From Aliikangiella coralliicola (GTDB taxonomy: Bacteria > Pseudomonadota > Gammaproteobacteria > Enterobacterales > Kangiellaceae), in the NCBI RefSeq assembly GCF_007004725.1, contig NZ_ML660171.1, forward strand, positions 124,001 to 188,000: a stretch of DNA of 64,000 nucleotides, in the 5' to 3' direction. The number at the start of each line of letters is the position of its first letter. The first letter of the stretch is position 1. Of this stretch, positions 44,427-54,414 are shown piece by piece. The position numbers were made by a program, and so were the translations under genes. The notes under the pieces were generated by a model. The model was given only the letters and a program-made list of their open reading frames with translations, was not told the DNA's origin and did no database searches.

Positions 44427-44879
44427 GTGGTATTGAAGAAAAAATTAGAAAACAGGAAAAGTGCTGCGAGTGACAAACATCACCCGGTGCGTAGACTCTT
44501 GGTGTTTCAACTAAAGCTGGCAATTGATGCGCTTCGGGATATCCTATTAAGTCCTGTATCTATTATTGCCACTGTGCTGGATCTAATCGAAGGTCGGAGC
44601 GGCAAAAAAAGCTATTTTGAAACATTGCTAAAATTTGGAAGAATGAGTGAGAAAAGAATTAATCTGTTTGATCAATATGATGGAGAAGGGCGAACAGTAG
44701 ATAGCGTTCTGGCACAGGTTGAAGATGTTCTGGTTAAAGAGTATAAAAATGGGGATATTTCAGCCAAAGCTAAATCAGCAATTGAAACGTCGCTCAAAAT
44801 CAAAAATAAAACCCGGCACCCGGATAATGACAAGAATCGGGATAGTGAAAAGGATCAGGATAAAAAAGCTGGGAAGTAA
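44427..44879 (+). CDS. Conserved hypothetical protein (150 aa)
   Basis: GTG 44427 is preferred because GGAG lies 8 bases upstream; ATG 44409 is in frame but contains the ribosome site. The middle (L-K-L-A-I-D-A-L-R-D-I-L-L-S-P-V) is a mildly hydrophobic helix; the tail is extremely charged. Similar unnamed proteins occur in marine gammaproteobacteria. No function assigned. Confidence 0.65.
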   Translation: MVLKKKLENRKSAASDKHHPVRRLLVFQLKLAIDALRDILLSPVSIIATVLDLIEGRSGKKSYFETLLKFGRMSEKRINLFDQYDGEGRTVDSVLAQVEDVLVKEYKNGDISAKAKSAIETSLKIKNKTRHPDNDKNRDSEKDQDKKAGK

Positions 44880-45049
44880 GGAAAACACAAGAAGTGATTT
44901 AAAGTAGAGAAAATGTATGCTGTTTTTTGTACTCGCTCCGCTAGGTTAGTTACATTTTCTTGTGACTAACCCAGCGTAATCAATTGGCGTCTTAATGGCT
45001 CAATAGTAACTTTCTTTTTCCTGAACCAATCAATCCTTTCATCGAATAA

Positions 45050-48000
45050 TTAACGTTTTAACTCTGAAGAGATACGAAAGTTGCGAAAGCTCCAGCGAGT
45101 TCCTGAGCGGCCGGTCGCATGCCACAAACTGGCGAAAAAGACACGTGTATAATCTAAAAACAAATAGATGACCGGCAGACAGATTAAAGTTGCGATAGTC
45201 GAGTAAGCCAGGCCGCCAATTACTGCTCGAGCCATTGGAAAGTAGGGTGGACCACCGCCGCCTAATTGTGTTTCTCCCAGACTAAGTGGTAACAAGCCTA
45301 GAATGGTCGTTAACACCGTCATCATGATCGGTCTGAAACGATCATTCGCGGCATGTAAAATGGCGTCACGCTTATGGTAGCCTTCTTTACGGTAATGATT
45401 AATTCGATCAACTAACACAATACCATTATTGACGACGACGCCCATCAGTACCAGGATACCAATCCAGGCCATCATCGATAATGTCGTTCCGGTTAAAAAG
45501 AAGTACCAGAATACACCGACAATCGCGTAGGCAATTGACGTGATAACCGCTAGCGGAAATATTAATGATTCGAACAGGGCGGCCATGACGATAAATATCA
45601 TCAACACAGCGAGCAACATGTTGGTCATCATAATTCTTCCGATTTTCTTTTCTCTATCCGTACTTCGACCAAACCCCCAGCTATAGCCATTCGGTAGCGG
45701 AACGCTTTCCATTAGTTCGTCTGCTGCCTTACGGATTTCTTGGGCGGTGGTGTCAGAATAGTCGATTTTTAACCTGACAGAAGTGCGGCGATCATATCGC
45801 GTAATGCGCGGTAGTGAGCGTTTTACTTCTAACTTGGCGACAGTATCAAGTCTGACATTTTTACTACCACCTGGTTTTGGATTTGGTAGTTCAACCGGTA
45901 GTCCGGCGAGGTCCTGGATAGAAGCTTTCTTCTGGCCAGCAAAGGTTAATGTTATATCGGTCTCGCCCAGCTCCGAACGGAAAGTTCGAAGTTGCTGTTT
46001 GCGTAAAGCGATCGAGATTGTGGTGGCGACGTCTTGTGGCGTCAATCCTATCTGATTAAGTTTTTGAGAATTCAGTACTACGCGAACTTCCTGGGTGCCA
46101 TTTTGTGATGCCGGCGTCACCTTGGTGACTCCTTTGATATTCCCCAGTAATGGTGATACCTGTTGCGCGATTTCGAGCAATGTTTCTGTGTCTTCTCCAT
46201 TGAGTCCGACGGTTAGCGCATCTTGCCCACCGGATCGGCGTCGTTCAAATCCGGGACTTCCAATGGCAATCTTGGGCATGTTTTTCTCGATAAACTCTCG
46301 AATTTGTTTATTGGTTTTGGTTCTTTGGTCATCATCGATTAATAACAGAGTTGAGCCTGCCTGATTGTTGACATAGAAAGAATAAACATTCTGAATATCG
46401 AGTTCTTTTTGATTGGCGTACAAGAAGTTTTCGATGGTTGTAACCGCGCTTTCCACTTTTTCCAGTTCATAAGTACCACGAATGTTATAAGTGATAAATA
46501 ACCTGGAATCTTCTTCATCGGGAAACATATCTTGCTTCACAAACATTGCGGGAAAGATAACCGAAAGCAAAAGTACCAGAACAATGATTCCTGACCAGAA
46601 TGGATGAACCATCAACCACGAAAGAAAGGCTGAATATCGGCCGTGCTCTTTAACCGTATCAGTATGGCTGATTTCCATGGTGCGCGACTTCATTTTGCTC
46701 AGGCAAAGCGGAATGATCGTTGTTGCAATAAACAGCGAAGCGACCAGAGAAATGACAATGGTTATTGCCACGTGACTGAGAAATACTGTGATATCGACTT
46801 TTTCTCCAATGATGTTAGGCAGAAATACAATACCGGTTGTGATGGTGCCCGCTACCACTGGTATGCCTACATCTTTAACGCCTTTTAAAGTTGCTTCTAA
46901 CGGTTTATCGGGCATTTGTTGACGATACCCAAAAATACTCTCACTCACCACGACGGCATTGTCGACTAACATACCGATTGCCAACATCAGTCCCATCATA
47001 GTTAACAGATTAATGCTGACATTTAAAAAGAACATTGCCGCAAATGTAATCAGTAGTGAAAAAGGCACTGCTAAAGAAACGATCAAGGTCAGGCGGATAT
47101 CCCTTAAAAATGCGAACAGAACGATTGAGGATAAAACGAAACCGATAAGCCCTGACTGGGCGATATCTTGTAGTGAACTGACGACACCATCGGCCTGGTT
47201 TTCCATGACAAAAAGTTTTATCCCCTCAAAGTCGGGCAGATCTTCGATTTTTTTCATCTCTTCGACAATGGCGTTCGCAGTGTTCACCAGGTTAGCATCG
47301 GCTTCACGCGTGATTTGAATGCCCACGGCGTATTTGCGGTCAAGGTGTCGACCAACTTCAATTTCTTCCTTTGCAAAAGAGACTTTAGCAATATCAGACA
47401 GTTTGAGCCCGCGTTCATTGACGACAAAATTGGCAATATCATCTCGGTTAGCAAATTGTTGATCGATGGTGATGCGAATACTTTCTTTGTCGCTCTTTAC
47501 CTCGCCGGCAGAAACCAGGCTGTTTGAATTTTGAAGCTTGGCTAAAAGCTGGTTGGTATTAATATGGTAAGCGGCAATTTTTTCGGGTAGCAGTTCAATT
47601 TGGTAAGTTTTCGGTGCAACGCCATGAATATTAACCCTGGAGACGCCAGGAATTCGTTCCAGCCGCTGTTTTAGCTGACGGTTGAGCACCTGAAAAGAAT
47701 CACTAAGGTCGGTCTCTGCCGATAGTCTGGCTTCTACGATGGGTTGATCGTTAGTACTACCGGTAAAGATAAAAACTCGGCGCAAATCAGAAGGTAGTTC
47801 GGCTTTGATGCCGTCCACTTTCTCTCGTGCTTCGACACCTTTCAATTTCGCGTTAATCCCCCAGTCGAAAAGCATAAAAACCGAAGCCTGATTTTGATTA
47901 CTAAACGACTGCATTTGCTCAATTGAGCCGATGGTCGATAAAGCTTCCTCAAGCGGTTTCGTAATGTTTTTTTCAATTTCTTCGGGAGTCGATCCAGGGT

Positions 48001-48151
48001 AATTTGCCTGAACAAATATCCCTGGAAACTGTACTGTCGGAAAAAACTCCAGCGGTAGTAAACGACTGCTGGCCAACCCCATGACTACTGCACAGACAAA
48101 AATCATGGAGATTGTAACCGGGCGTTTTAATGCGAGTTTAGTGAACCACAT
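45050..48151 (-). CDS. RND-family efflux permease, second in operon (1033 aa)
   Basis: A full-length inner-membrane pump of the AcrB superfamily with 12 membrane segments and two large periplasmic loops; R-P-V-T-I-S-M near the start and M-L-V-D-N-A-V-V-V in TM4 are diagnostic. The TM4 Asp pair is D-N, as in SwrC/NolG-like subfamilies. The start lies 2 bases after the first permease gene's stop, with GGAGG inside that gene's last codons, so the two are made together and may form a mixed trimer. Substrate not predictable. Confidence 0.92.
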   Translation of the reverse strand: MWFTKLALKRPVTISMIFVCAVVMGLASSRLLPLEFFPTVQFPGIFVQANYPGSTPEEIEKNITKPLEEALSTIGSIEQMQSFSNQNQASVFMLFDWGINAKLKGVEAREKVDGIKAELPSDLRRVFIFTGSTNDQPIVEARLSAETDLSDSFQVLNRQLKQRLERIPGVSRVNIHGVAPKTYQIELLPEKIAAYHINTNQLLAKLQNSNSLVSAGEVKSDKESIRITIDQQFANRDDIANFVVNERGLKLSDIAKVSFAKEEIEVGRHLDRKYAVGIQITREADANLVNTANAIVEEMKKIEDLPDFEGIKLFVMENQADGVVSSLQDIAQSGLIGFVLSSIVLFAFLRDIRLTLIVSLAVPFSLLITFAAMFFLNVSINLLTMMGLMLAIGMLVDNAVVVSESIFGYRQQMPDKPLEATLKGVKDVGIPVVAGTITTGIVFLPNIIGEKVDITVFLSHVAITIVISLVASLFIATTIIPLCLSKMKSRTMEISHTDTVKEHGRYSAFLSWLMVHPFWSGIIVLVLLLSVIFPAMFVKQDMFPDEEDSRLFITYNIRGTYELEKVESAVTTIENFLYANQKELDIQNVYSFYVNNQAGSTLLLIDDDQRTKTNKQIREFIEKNMPKIAIGSPGFERRRSGGQDALTVGLNGEDTETLLEIAQQVSPLLGNIKGVTKVTPASQNGTQEVRVVLNSQKLNQIGLTPQDVATTISIALRKQQLRTFRSELGETDITLTFAGQKKASIQDLAGLPVELPNPKPGGSKNVRLDTVAKLEVKRSLPRITRYDRRTSVRLKIDYSDTTAQEIRKAADELMESVPLPNGYSWGFGRSTDREKKIGRIMMTNMLLAVLMIFIVMAALFESLIFPLAVITSIAYAIVGVFWYFFLTGTTLSMMAWIGILVLMGVVVNNGIVLVDRINHYRKEGYHKRDAILHAANDRFRPIMMTVLTTILGLLPLSLGETQLGGGGPPYFPMARAVIGGLAYSTIATLICLPVIYLFLDYTRVFFASLWHATGRSGTRWSFRNFRISSELKR

Positions 48152-48153
48152 TA

Positions 48154-51100
48154 TTATGCCTCCGCGTCTATTTGAATTGAGTTTACTTCTACTATTTTAG
48201 AATAATCTTTTCGATCCAGTATCTGGTACATCACCGGAATAACTATCAAGGTTAAAAGGGTAGAAGCCAATAGTCCACCGATTACGGTGATTGCCATGGG
48301 CGCACGAATTTCAGTTCCTTCGCCGATTCCAATTGCTAACGGAATCATGCCGAGTGTTGTGGTTAGCGTCGTCATCAAAATTGGTCTTAATCGAGATTCT
48401 GCAGCTTCCGTTATCGCTTTTATTTTTTCGACACCGGCGACTCGTAATTGATTGATTCGATCAATCAAGACAATCGCATTATTAACCACGATTCCTGCCA
48501 GCATAATAAGCCCAAGAAATACCACTACGCTTATTTCTGTCTGCGTAATAATCAGCGCAAAAATAGCGCCAATTACAGCTAATGGAATACTCAACAGAAT
48601 GATAAAAGGGTGCAGTAAAGATTCAAATTGTGAGGCCATTACCAGGTAAACCATAAAGATAGCCAAAGCCAACGCCATCATCAAAGAGTTGTAGCTATTT
48701 TCCATTTCTTCGCCTTGACCACCAAACTGGAAGTTGGTGCCAAAGGGGAGACGTACGCTATCGAGTATTTCTTTTGCTTCTGCAACGGCTTCACCGATTC
48801 CACCTGTTCGCAATTGACCTTCAACCAGGATGACGCGTTGTTGATCAATTCGCATGATTTCGCTGGGCCCCTGAGTTTCTTTTATTTCGGCGACAGCATG
48901 TAGTGGGATTGGTCTGGGTGATGCAGGATTAATAATCAAATTTCTAACATCGTCCAATTCGTCGCGTGCCGAGTCTTCCAGCCTGACTAAAACTTCAATT
49001 TGTTGCTCACGTAATCGATAGCGAGTTGCTTTGTTACCTCGAATGGCGTTAACCACGGCGCGATTTGCCTGCTCAATTGACAGACCAAGCTGAGCCATTT
49101 TTTCTTGATCGAAAGTAATTTGGGCTTCTGGATATCCTTTTTTCATGTTGCTGTGTAAATCAATAAATCGATCAGATTTAGAAAGCGCTGCAACGGTCAT
49201 TTCAGCGGCGCGTTTAAGCGTATCGATATCGTAACCGTAAATTTGAATACTTAACGGGGTTGAGAAACTAAATAATTGTGGTCTCTCTGCATCTGCAGTA
49301 AGCCCGCCACTTTCTTCGGCCAATAGCTCCCTCAGTTTTCCGAGTAACTGGTTTTCCTGTTCTCGGGAAATTCCAGACTCAAGTAGTAAGGTAAACTCTG
49401 CTTGGTTTTCACCTTCTTGTTCTGGATTTGCAGTCAGTTTGTTACCGACGCCGGCAGTGGCGAAAACTTCTTTAACGCCATCAACGGCAACCAGACTTTC
49501 AGATAATGCGACTACCTTTCTATCAGTTAACTCGATTGCGGTTCCCGGTGAATATTGTACTTTAACAACGAACTCTCCTTGCGCCATTTCCGGGAGTACA
49601 ACCTGGGGAATTTGTTTCACAAAAAACAAACTCAGCGCCAGAATACCGAAAGCTAAAATTAAGGTAATCGACTTAGCGTTGAGAGACGCTCGTAATAGCC
49701 CCTTGTAGAATGAAGCAATGGTGTTGAAGAAAGCTTCAAACACTTTTCGAGCAGGAACAAAAACGAACCCTAGAACTTTGCTGATACCAAAGACCGTCAT
49801 TTTTATAAGGAAAAAAATAGTCGTAAAAATGAGAATTAATAACTCGAATGGAAAGATCAAAATTCTCAGCCAGATTGGTTTTGTTGTTCTTTCTAAAACG
49901 GGAATTTCTTTTGACTTTTTTAAGCCATAGGCTGCCATTGTTGGTATTAATGTCAAAGCAACAGCTAACGAAACAATCAGAGAAAATGTGATGGTTAAAG
50001 CTTGATCACGGAAGAGTTGCCCAGCAATTCCTTCGACAAAAACTAATGGTAAAAATACGGCGATTGTGGTCAATGTTGAAGCGGTTATAGCACCTGATAC
50101 TTCAGTAGCACCTTCGAGGGCTGCCTGGGCGAGAGAGGCTCCTTGTTCTTTTTTTCTGGCGATGTTTTCGAGCACGACTATGGCGTTGTCCACCAGCATA
50201 CCGACAGCTAAAGCGAGCCCACCCAGTGACATTATATTCATGTCAATCTTCGCGCCAAACATCAGGTTAAAGGTAATGATGATTGACAATGGAATTGTCG
50301 CAGAGATGATCAAAGTCGGCATAAATTCGCCAAGGAATAAATAGATAATGATCATCGCCAACAAGCCACCAATTATGGCGGATGAAATGAGCTCGGAAAT
50401 CGCTTGTTCAATAAATTTAGATGCATCGGTCAACATCACTAATTGCATGCCTTCGGGCAGTGATTTTTCTAATCGTTTTAGTTGAATCTTAACTGCTTCT
50501 GCTACCTTGACAGTATTGGCGTCTCCTTCCTTGTAAATGGCAAGTTCGACCGCTTGTTCTCCGTTATGTCGGATAATTGCGGTGGGATCTTTATGAGTAA
50601 AACTGACATGAGCGACATCTTTTAGCCGCACAACTCGTTGGCTTTTTGACAGAATTATCGTATTGGCAAAATCTTCAATTGAACGGTATTCATTAAAGGT
50701 TCTTACCAATAACTGTTGTTGGCCATTGCGAATCTGGCCGCCGCTCATATTAATATTTTGCGTTTTCAACCGATTGGCAATATCAGCTACAGAAACATTG
50801 AGCTGGGCGAGTTGAGATTGATCTAAAAGTATTTGTATTTCGTCTTCTAATCCACCGCTGGCTTTTGATGCCGCCACGCCTTCAACAGTTTCCATTCGGC
50901 GAGAAAGTTGTAAATCGGCATAACGTCTTAGTTGAGCTAATGAGGCAATTGGATCTTCGTCTTCGTTTAACTTTTTACTTAAACTCATGCGAATGATCGG
51001 ATCATTATTAGGATTAAAGCGGAGTAGTGAAGGGGCCGCTACTTCGACTGGTAATTGTACCTGTTCCATTTTTTCACGGACATCTAAGCTGGCAACGTCA

Positions 51101-51402
51101 ATATTCGTGCCCCAGTAAAATTCCAGATAGATATCGGAACGACCGGCTTTAGAGACTGAACGTAGTTGGCGAAGTCCTTTTATTGTGCCTAAAACGCCTT
51201 CAAGTGGACGCGTAATTAAATTTTCAACTTCGGCTGGTGCAGCGCCTTCGAAGTCTGTTCGCACGGTCAGGGTCGGGTAGGTGAGTTCTGGTAGTAAGTT
51301 GAACCCAAGTCGATTCACTAGTACGAGCCCAAAAACTAATGCTGCTAAAGTGAACATAGCAACAGTTACAGGACGTCGGATCGCAGTAGCAATGATGTTC
51401 AT
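48154..51402 (-). CDS. RND-family efflux permease, first in operon (1082 aa)
   Basis: Same family as the following gene but divergent; R-R-P-V-T-V-A near the start, M-L-V-D-N-A-I-V-V in TM4, and the second half repeats the domain. The length is slightly above usual because of a hydrophobic insert (about 500-560) between the two halves. The ribosome site AGGAAA follows a strong hairpin in the adaptor-permease gap. Powers export with the lipoprotein adaptor; the outer-membrane partner (TolC-like) is not in the window. Confidence 0.92.
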   Translation of the reverse strand: MNIIATAIRRPVTVAMFTLAALVFGLVLVNRLGFNLLPELTYPTLTVRTDFEGAAPAEVENLITRPLEGVLGTIKGLRQLRSVSKAGRSDIYLEFYWGTNIDVASLDVREKMEQVQLPVEVAAPSLLRFNPNNDPIIRMSLSKKLNEDEDPIASLAQLRRYADLQLSRRMETVEGVAASKASGGLEDEIQILLDQSQLAQLNVSVADIANRLKTQNINMSGGQIRNGQQQLLVRTFNEYRSIEDFANTIILSKSQRVVRLKDVAHVSFTHKDPTAIIRHNGEQAVELAIYKEGDANTVKVAEAVKIQLKRLEKSLPEGMQLVMLTDASKFIEQAISELISSAIIGGLLAMIIIYLFLGEFMPTLIISATIPLSIIITFNLMFGAKIDMNIMSLGGLALAVGMLVDNAIVVLENIARKKEQGASLAQAALEGATEVSGAITASTLTTIAVFLPLVFVEGIAGQLFRDQALTITFSLIVSLAVALTLIPTMAAYGLKKSKEIPVLERTTKPIWLRILIFPFELLILIFTTIFFLIKMTVFGISKVLGFVFVPARKVFEAFFNTIASFYKGLLRASLNAKSITLILAFGILALSLFFVKQIPQVVLPEMAQGEFVVKVQYSPGTAIELTDRKVVALSESLVAVDGVKEVFATAGVGNKLTANPEQEGENQAEFTLLLESGISREQENQLLGKLRELLAEESGGLTADAERPQLFSFSTPLSIQIYGYDIDTLKRAAEMTVAALSKSDRFIDLHSNMKKGYPEAQITFDQEKMAQLGLSIEQANRAVVNAIRGNKATRYRLREQQIEVLVRLEDSARDELDDVRNLIINPASPRPIPLHAVAEIKETQGPSEIMRIDQQRVILVEGQLRTGGIGEAVAEAKEILDSVRLPFGTNFQFGGQGEEMENSYNSLMMALALAIFMVYLVMASQFESLLHPFIILLSIPLAVIGAIFALIITQTEISVVVFLGLIMLAGIVVNNAIVLIDRINQLRVAGVEKIKAITEAAESRLRPILMTTLTTTLGMIPLAIGIGEGTEIRAPMAITVIGGLLASTLLTLIVIPVMYQILDRKDYSKIVEVNSIQIDAEA

Positions 51403-51419
51403 AGAGTTTCCTTTTTATT

Positions 51420-51452
51420 AAGCTTTGTAGCGGTGTTTTTGCTACAAAGCTT
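51420..51452 (-). promoter_or_regulatory. Perfect 12-pair hairpin in the adaptor-permease gap
   Basis: AAGCTTTGTAGC and GCTACAAAGCTT form a 12-pair stem with a 9-base loop, followed on the transcript by AATAAAAAGG, the permease ribosome site. It is probably an mRNA-stability or partial-termination element that sets adaptor-to-pump ratio; the role is inferred. Confidence 0.6.
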
Positions 51453-51496
51453 TATTATTAGACGACAGGAGTAGATTATCTTATGGATTAACAGCT

Positions 51497-52762
51497 TTAT
51501 GGGTTAACAGCGACGCTGCCCGGTGACTTTGCTTCTTGTTTTTCTGCGACCTGTTCTTCTTGACCAACAATTTCAACCAGAGTTTCATGTTTTAGAATTT
51601 GCTGACCTGTGCTAATTACCTGGTCTGATTCAGCGAGGCCGTCTAGAACCTCTACCATACCATCGTGTCGGAAACCAACCACAATTGGCGTTTGGATAGC
51701 TTTATTATCTTTAACAACAAATACATGCGAACGGTTATCCTGGGTCACAATGGTTTGTTGTTCGAGTAGCAGTGTATTCTCGTGAACATCGAACACTACT
51801 TCGACCTTTCCAAACATTCCTGACTTCAGTAAGTTTTCTTCGTTATTCAGATTAGCGACAACTTTAAAAGTACCTGTGTCTGTATCGATTGAAGGTCTGA
51901 TACGTTCAACCAGTCCAGTAATGATTTTGTTTTCGAATGCGTCAACGCTTAGTAAAATTCTCTGCTCTTTTTTAACATTACTCAGCTCTTTTTCTGGCAG
52001 ATGAAGTACCGCTTTTAATGATGATGGATTGACTATTTTAAACAAAATATCGTTGTCACGAATTAAGTTTCCTGGCTTGACCATTCTTTCAGTAATGACA
52101 CCATCGATTGGCGCTTTAATGCTCGCGTAATTCAGTTTTAATTTTGATAATTTGAATTGCGCTTGTTGAGCTTGATATTCAAATCTGGCTCTATCTAATG
52201 CGTCAGAACTTCCCAGTTTTCTGTTGAATAATGTCTGTTGACGTTCTAACTCTTTTTTCAGCTTTTTGGTTGTTGCTTCAAGTTGTGCAACTTCAAGTGC
52301 TAATTGCTCGACGTCTAGCTGGGCAAGAAGCTGTCCTTTAGTGACTTCATCGCCTTCTTCAACCAAAATGTTTTGTAGAAGCCCGGTTGAGCGAGCGACA
52401 ACTTGGGCGTCTTGTTCTGCTTCCAACGTGGTAATTGTTCGATAGGTTTGTTGAATATTTCCCCTGCTAACAGTAACGACTTCTACTGGAATTGGTGGTT
52501 TTTCTTTCTTTTTGTCTTTTCCTTTGCCGTCTTTTTTATCTTCTGCCTCTGCGGTTTTATCGGTTTGCTTTTTATCGTCTTTTTTATCATTTTTGTTTTT
52601 CTTATCATCTTTTTTGGATTGTTCTGAACTGGCTTGCTTATCATCTTTTGCACTATCATCGGAACACGCTGTTATTAACATTGACGTGCTTAGAATGCTC
52701 GATATAAGTGCCAACTTAAATAAACTGGTTGTCTTTTTAAAAGTAGAGGTAGAAGTTTTCAT
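51497..52762 (-). CDS. Lipoprotein RND adaptor (membrane fusion protein), 421 aa
   Basis: Periplasmic adaptor that joins the permeases to an outer-membrane channel. Lipobox I-T-A-C puts the lipid on Cys33. Residues 34-88 are a Lys/Asp/Glu-only low-complexity linker that is unusual in the family. Then follow the barrel/lipoyl halves (P-I-P-V-E-V-V-T-V, A-T-T-K-K-L-K-K coiled hairpin, Y-A-S-I-K-A-P-I-D-G-V-I, V-K-P-G-N-L-I). It is first in the operon (94-base gap to the first permease). Confidence 0.9.
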   Translation of the reverse strand: MKTSTSTFKKTTSLFKLALISSILSTSMLITACSDDSAKDDKQASSEQSKKDDKKNKNDKKDDKKQTDKTAEAEDKKDGKGKDKKKEKPPIPVEVVTVSRGNIQQTYRTITTLEAEQDAQVVARSTGLLQNILVEEGDEVTKGQLLAQLDVEQLALEVAQLEATTKKLKKELERQQTLFNRKLGSSDALDRARFEYQAQQAQFKLSKLKLNYASIKAPIDGVITERMVKPGNLIRDNDILFKIVNPSSLKAVLHLPEKELSNVKKEQRILLSVDAFENKIITGLVERIRPSIDTDTGTFKVVANLNNEENLLKSGMFGKVEVVFDVHENTLLLEQQTIVTQDNRSHVFVVKDNKAIQTPIVVGFRHDGMVEVLDGLAESDQVISTGQQILKHETLVEIVGQEEQVAEKQEAKSPGSVAVNP

Positions 52763-53501
52763 TGTGTTTCCTATGGCAAAATAAAATCGTCATTAATTTG
52801 CAGGGATTTTTTTATTATCAGCATTACAAACCGTTATTATTTTTACGTTAATTACACGTCTGATAGCTGTATGTCATATTCCCACTTTAGTTTGTTTCTT
52901 AACTTATTTTTCAAAACTCGCTATTCGAGATGAAAAGCAGAAATTGTGCCAAGTGAGATATTTTTCCCTTTTTGCTCATTAACATCAGCTAGTCTGCTGC
53001 TGTATGCTGTATTATATGACTATAACACCTTTCAAACTGTGTGCTATTTGTAACAAAAGATGTGTTCTGTGGTCCAATTCTTCTGTCTTAAGTTTTTTCT
53101 GGTCTGGGAAAACTTGTCAAAATTCTGATTTTGCGCATGCTGAGCCGTGTTTTTATGCGTTTCGAACTAAGATGGTGCTATTGCTCGATAATCTGTTACG
53201 CTCTCTATAGAGCACAGCCCAGAACCTACAAATTATAGCAAAAATGTTATTTGGTAATGGGAAGATTCTGGCTTTGAAGCAATATTACACTCACTATTAA
53301 GGCGAGTAATTCCAGCGTAATCTTCTATTGATTGTGGGAGAGGGGGTCGGTGGATATCGCAATATGAGTAGTAATAAATGCTAAATCTTGGTCTTTTTGG
53401 CTAAAGGCTATCAAGCCGGTAAGCGAGATCGGAAGCCAACGAAAATTGTTGGCGTTTAAGTAGGTTATCAATATTAATTGGGAATGGTCATTGACTATAA
53501 G
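52763..53501. other. 739-base intergenic region between the RND operon and the CheZ-like gene
   Basis: No supported gene. It contains the RND promoter region and a weak hairpin GCCAAC...GTTGGC at about 53433-53451. A 68-residue plus-strand frame here is Cys/Phe-rich with no ribosome site and was rejected. Confidence 0.4.
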
Positions 53502-54008
53502 TCAAAACAATTCAATATCAGACTCGATGGCGTCTTTTTGCTGAGTTTTAGAAATTAAGTTCTTCACCGCAGTTTCAAAACCTTCGCCACGCTTAATTGC
53601 CAGGTAAAGCTCTTTTTCCTCTTGCATCGTGTAACTTTCTTCAATTTTATTGAATATTTTTTCCCACTCATTTTCATCCTGAAAACTCTCATTGTCATTA
53701 AGTACCAGGATTGCTTGCTGAAGGTTGCTTAGGATGTGATGCAACCGCTGGCTCATACGATCATAAAACTGAAAATCCATCACTGATGTTTTAACTTTAG
53801 CTTCGGTTTGCTTGTGTAGCTCATGCAAAAGCTGGATGTCGGGAGCTGGAGTTTGCTGTAGTAAATCGTCAATTTGTCGGTGATGTTGAACAATTTCCAG
53901 GAAAAGTTTGGTCAAATCGTTAAATGGTTTCTCTGTTTCTTGAAGTGATAATGCGAGTTGGGCGGCAGCCAACTGTAGAAGCATTACTTGATTGCAAGAT
54001 GGATCCAT
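53502..54008 (-). CDS. CheZ-like small helical protein (168 aa)
   Basis: All-helical and soluble. The central F-Q-F-Y-D-R-M-S-Q-R-L segment resembles the catalytic Gln-containing helix of CheZ-type proteins, and the C-terminus is a short acidic-hydrophobic peptide ending D-I-E-L-F, reminiscent of the CheY-binding tail of CheZ (or of a sliding-clamp peptide). No chemotaxis genes lie nearby, so function is uncertain. It is transcribed divergently from psrA. Confidence 0.55.
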   Translation of the reverse strand: MDPSCNQVMLLQLAAAQLALSLQETEKPFNDLTKLFLEIVQHHRQIDDLLQQTPAPDIQLLHELHKQTEAKVKTSVMDFQFYDRMSQRLHHILSNLQQAILVLNDNESFQDENEWEKIFNKIEESYTMQEEKELYLAIKRGEGFETAVKNLISKTQQKDAIESDIELF

Positions 54009-54350
54009 GACTACCCCGGTTTATTGGTTTTTTTCTGAAATGGCAAATCGTTCATTAAAACTTCTTTGAGTATAGACAACTAAATCTAAGATAGTGATTT
54101 TTTATGTCCATCGATTCTTTCTTAATCTTCGCTCACTGTCAGCTGCAGGCGGCCCCACTATATAAGCGTGAAGGTGCAAGGTTAATCGGCAATATTGAAG
54201 TCTGGCGGAGGTTGTTTCTATCAGAGATACGCTGAGCTGAAATGAAGTAACAACATTTGAAATGGAAAATGTCGCCGTGGTTGTTTAAAAGAATAGGCTG
54301 ATTTTTAGAAAGATTGGCTGAATGGCGGGCGTTTGGAGGGATAATTATCC

Positions 54351-54393
54351 TTGACATAAGTTTAATTTGAACGTATGTTTCAAACAAGTGTTT
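54351..54393 (+). promoter_or_regulatory. psrA promoter with overlapping PsrA-type operator
   Basis: TTGACA at 54351-54356 and TATGTT at 54374-54379 with a 17-base spacer. The sequence CAAAC-AAGT-GTTT at 54381-54393 just after the -10 fits the reported PsrA site (C/G)AAAC-N2-4-GTTT(G/C), suggesting autoregulation by the downstream TetR protein. The match to the consensus is from memory. Confidence 0.7.
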
Positions 54394-54414
54394 AATAAAT
54401 TCGCGAAACGATTA

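Noticed and set aside
53004-53210. 68-residue plus-strand reading frame in the gap before the CheZ-like gene
   Set aside because: No ribosome site, odd Cys/Phe/Trp composition, and no resemblance to any family; most likely chance.
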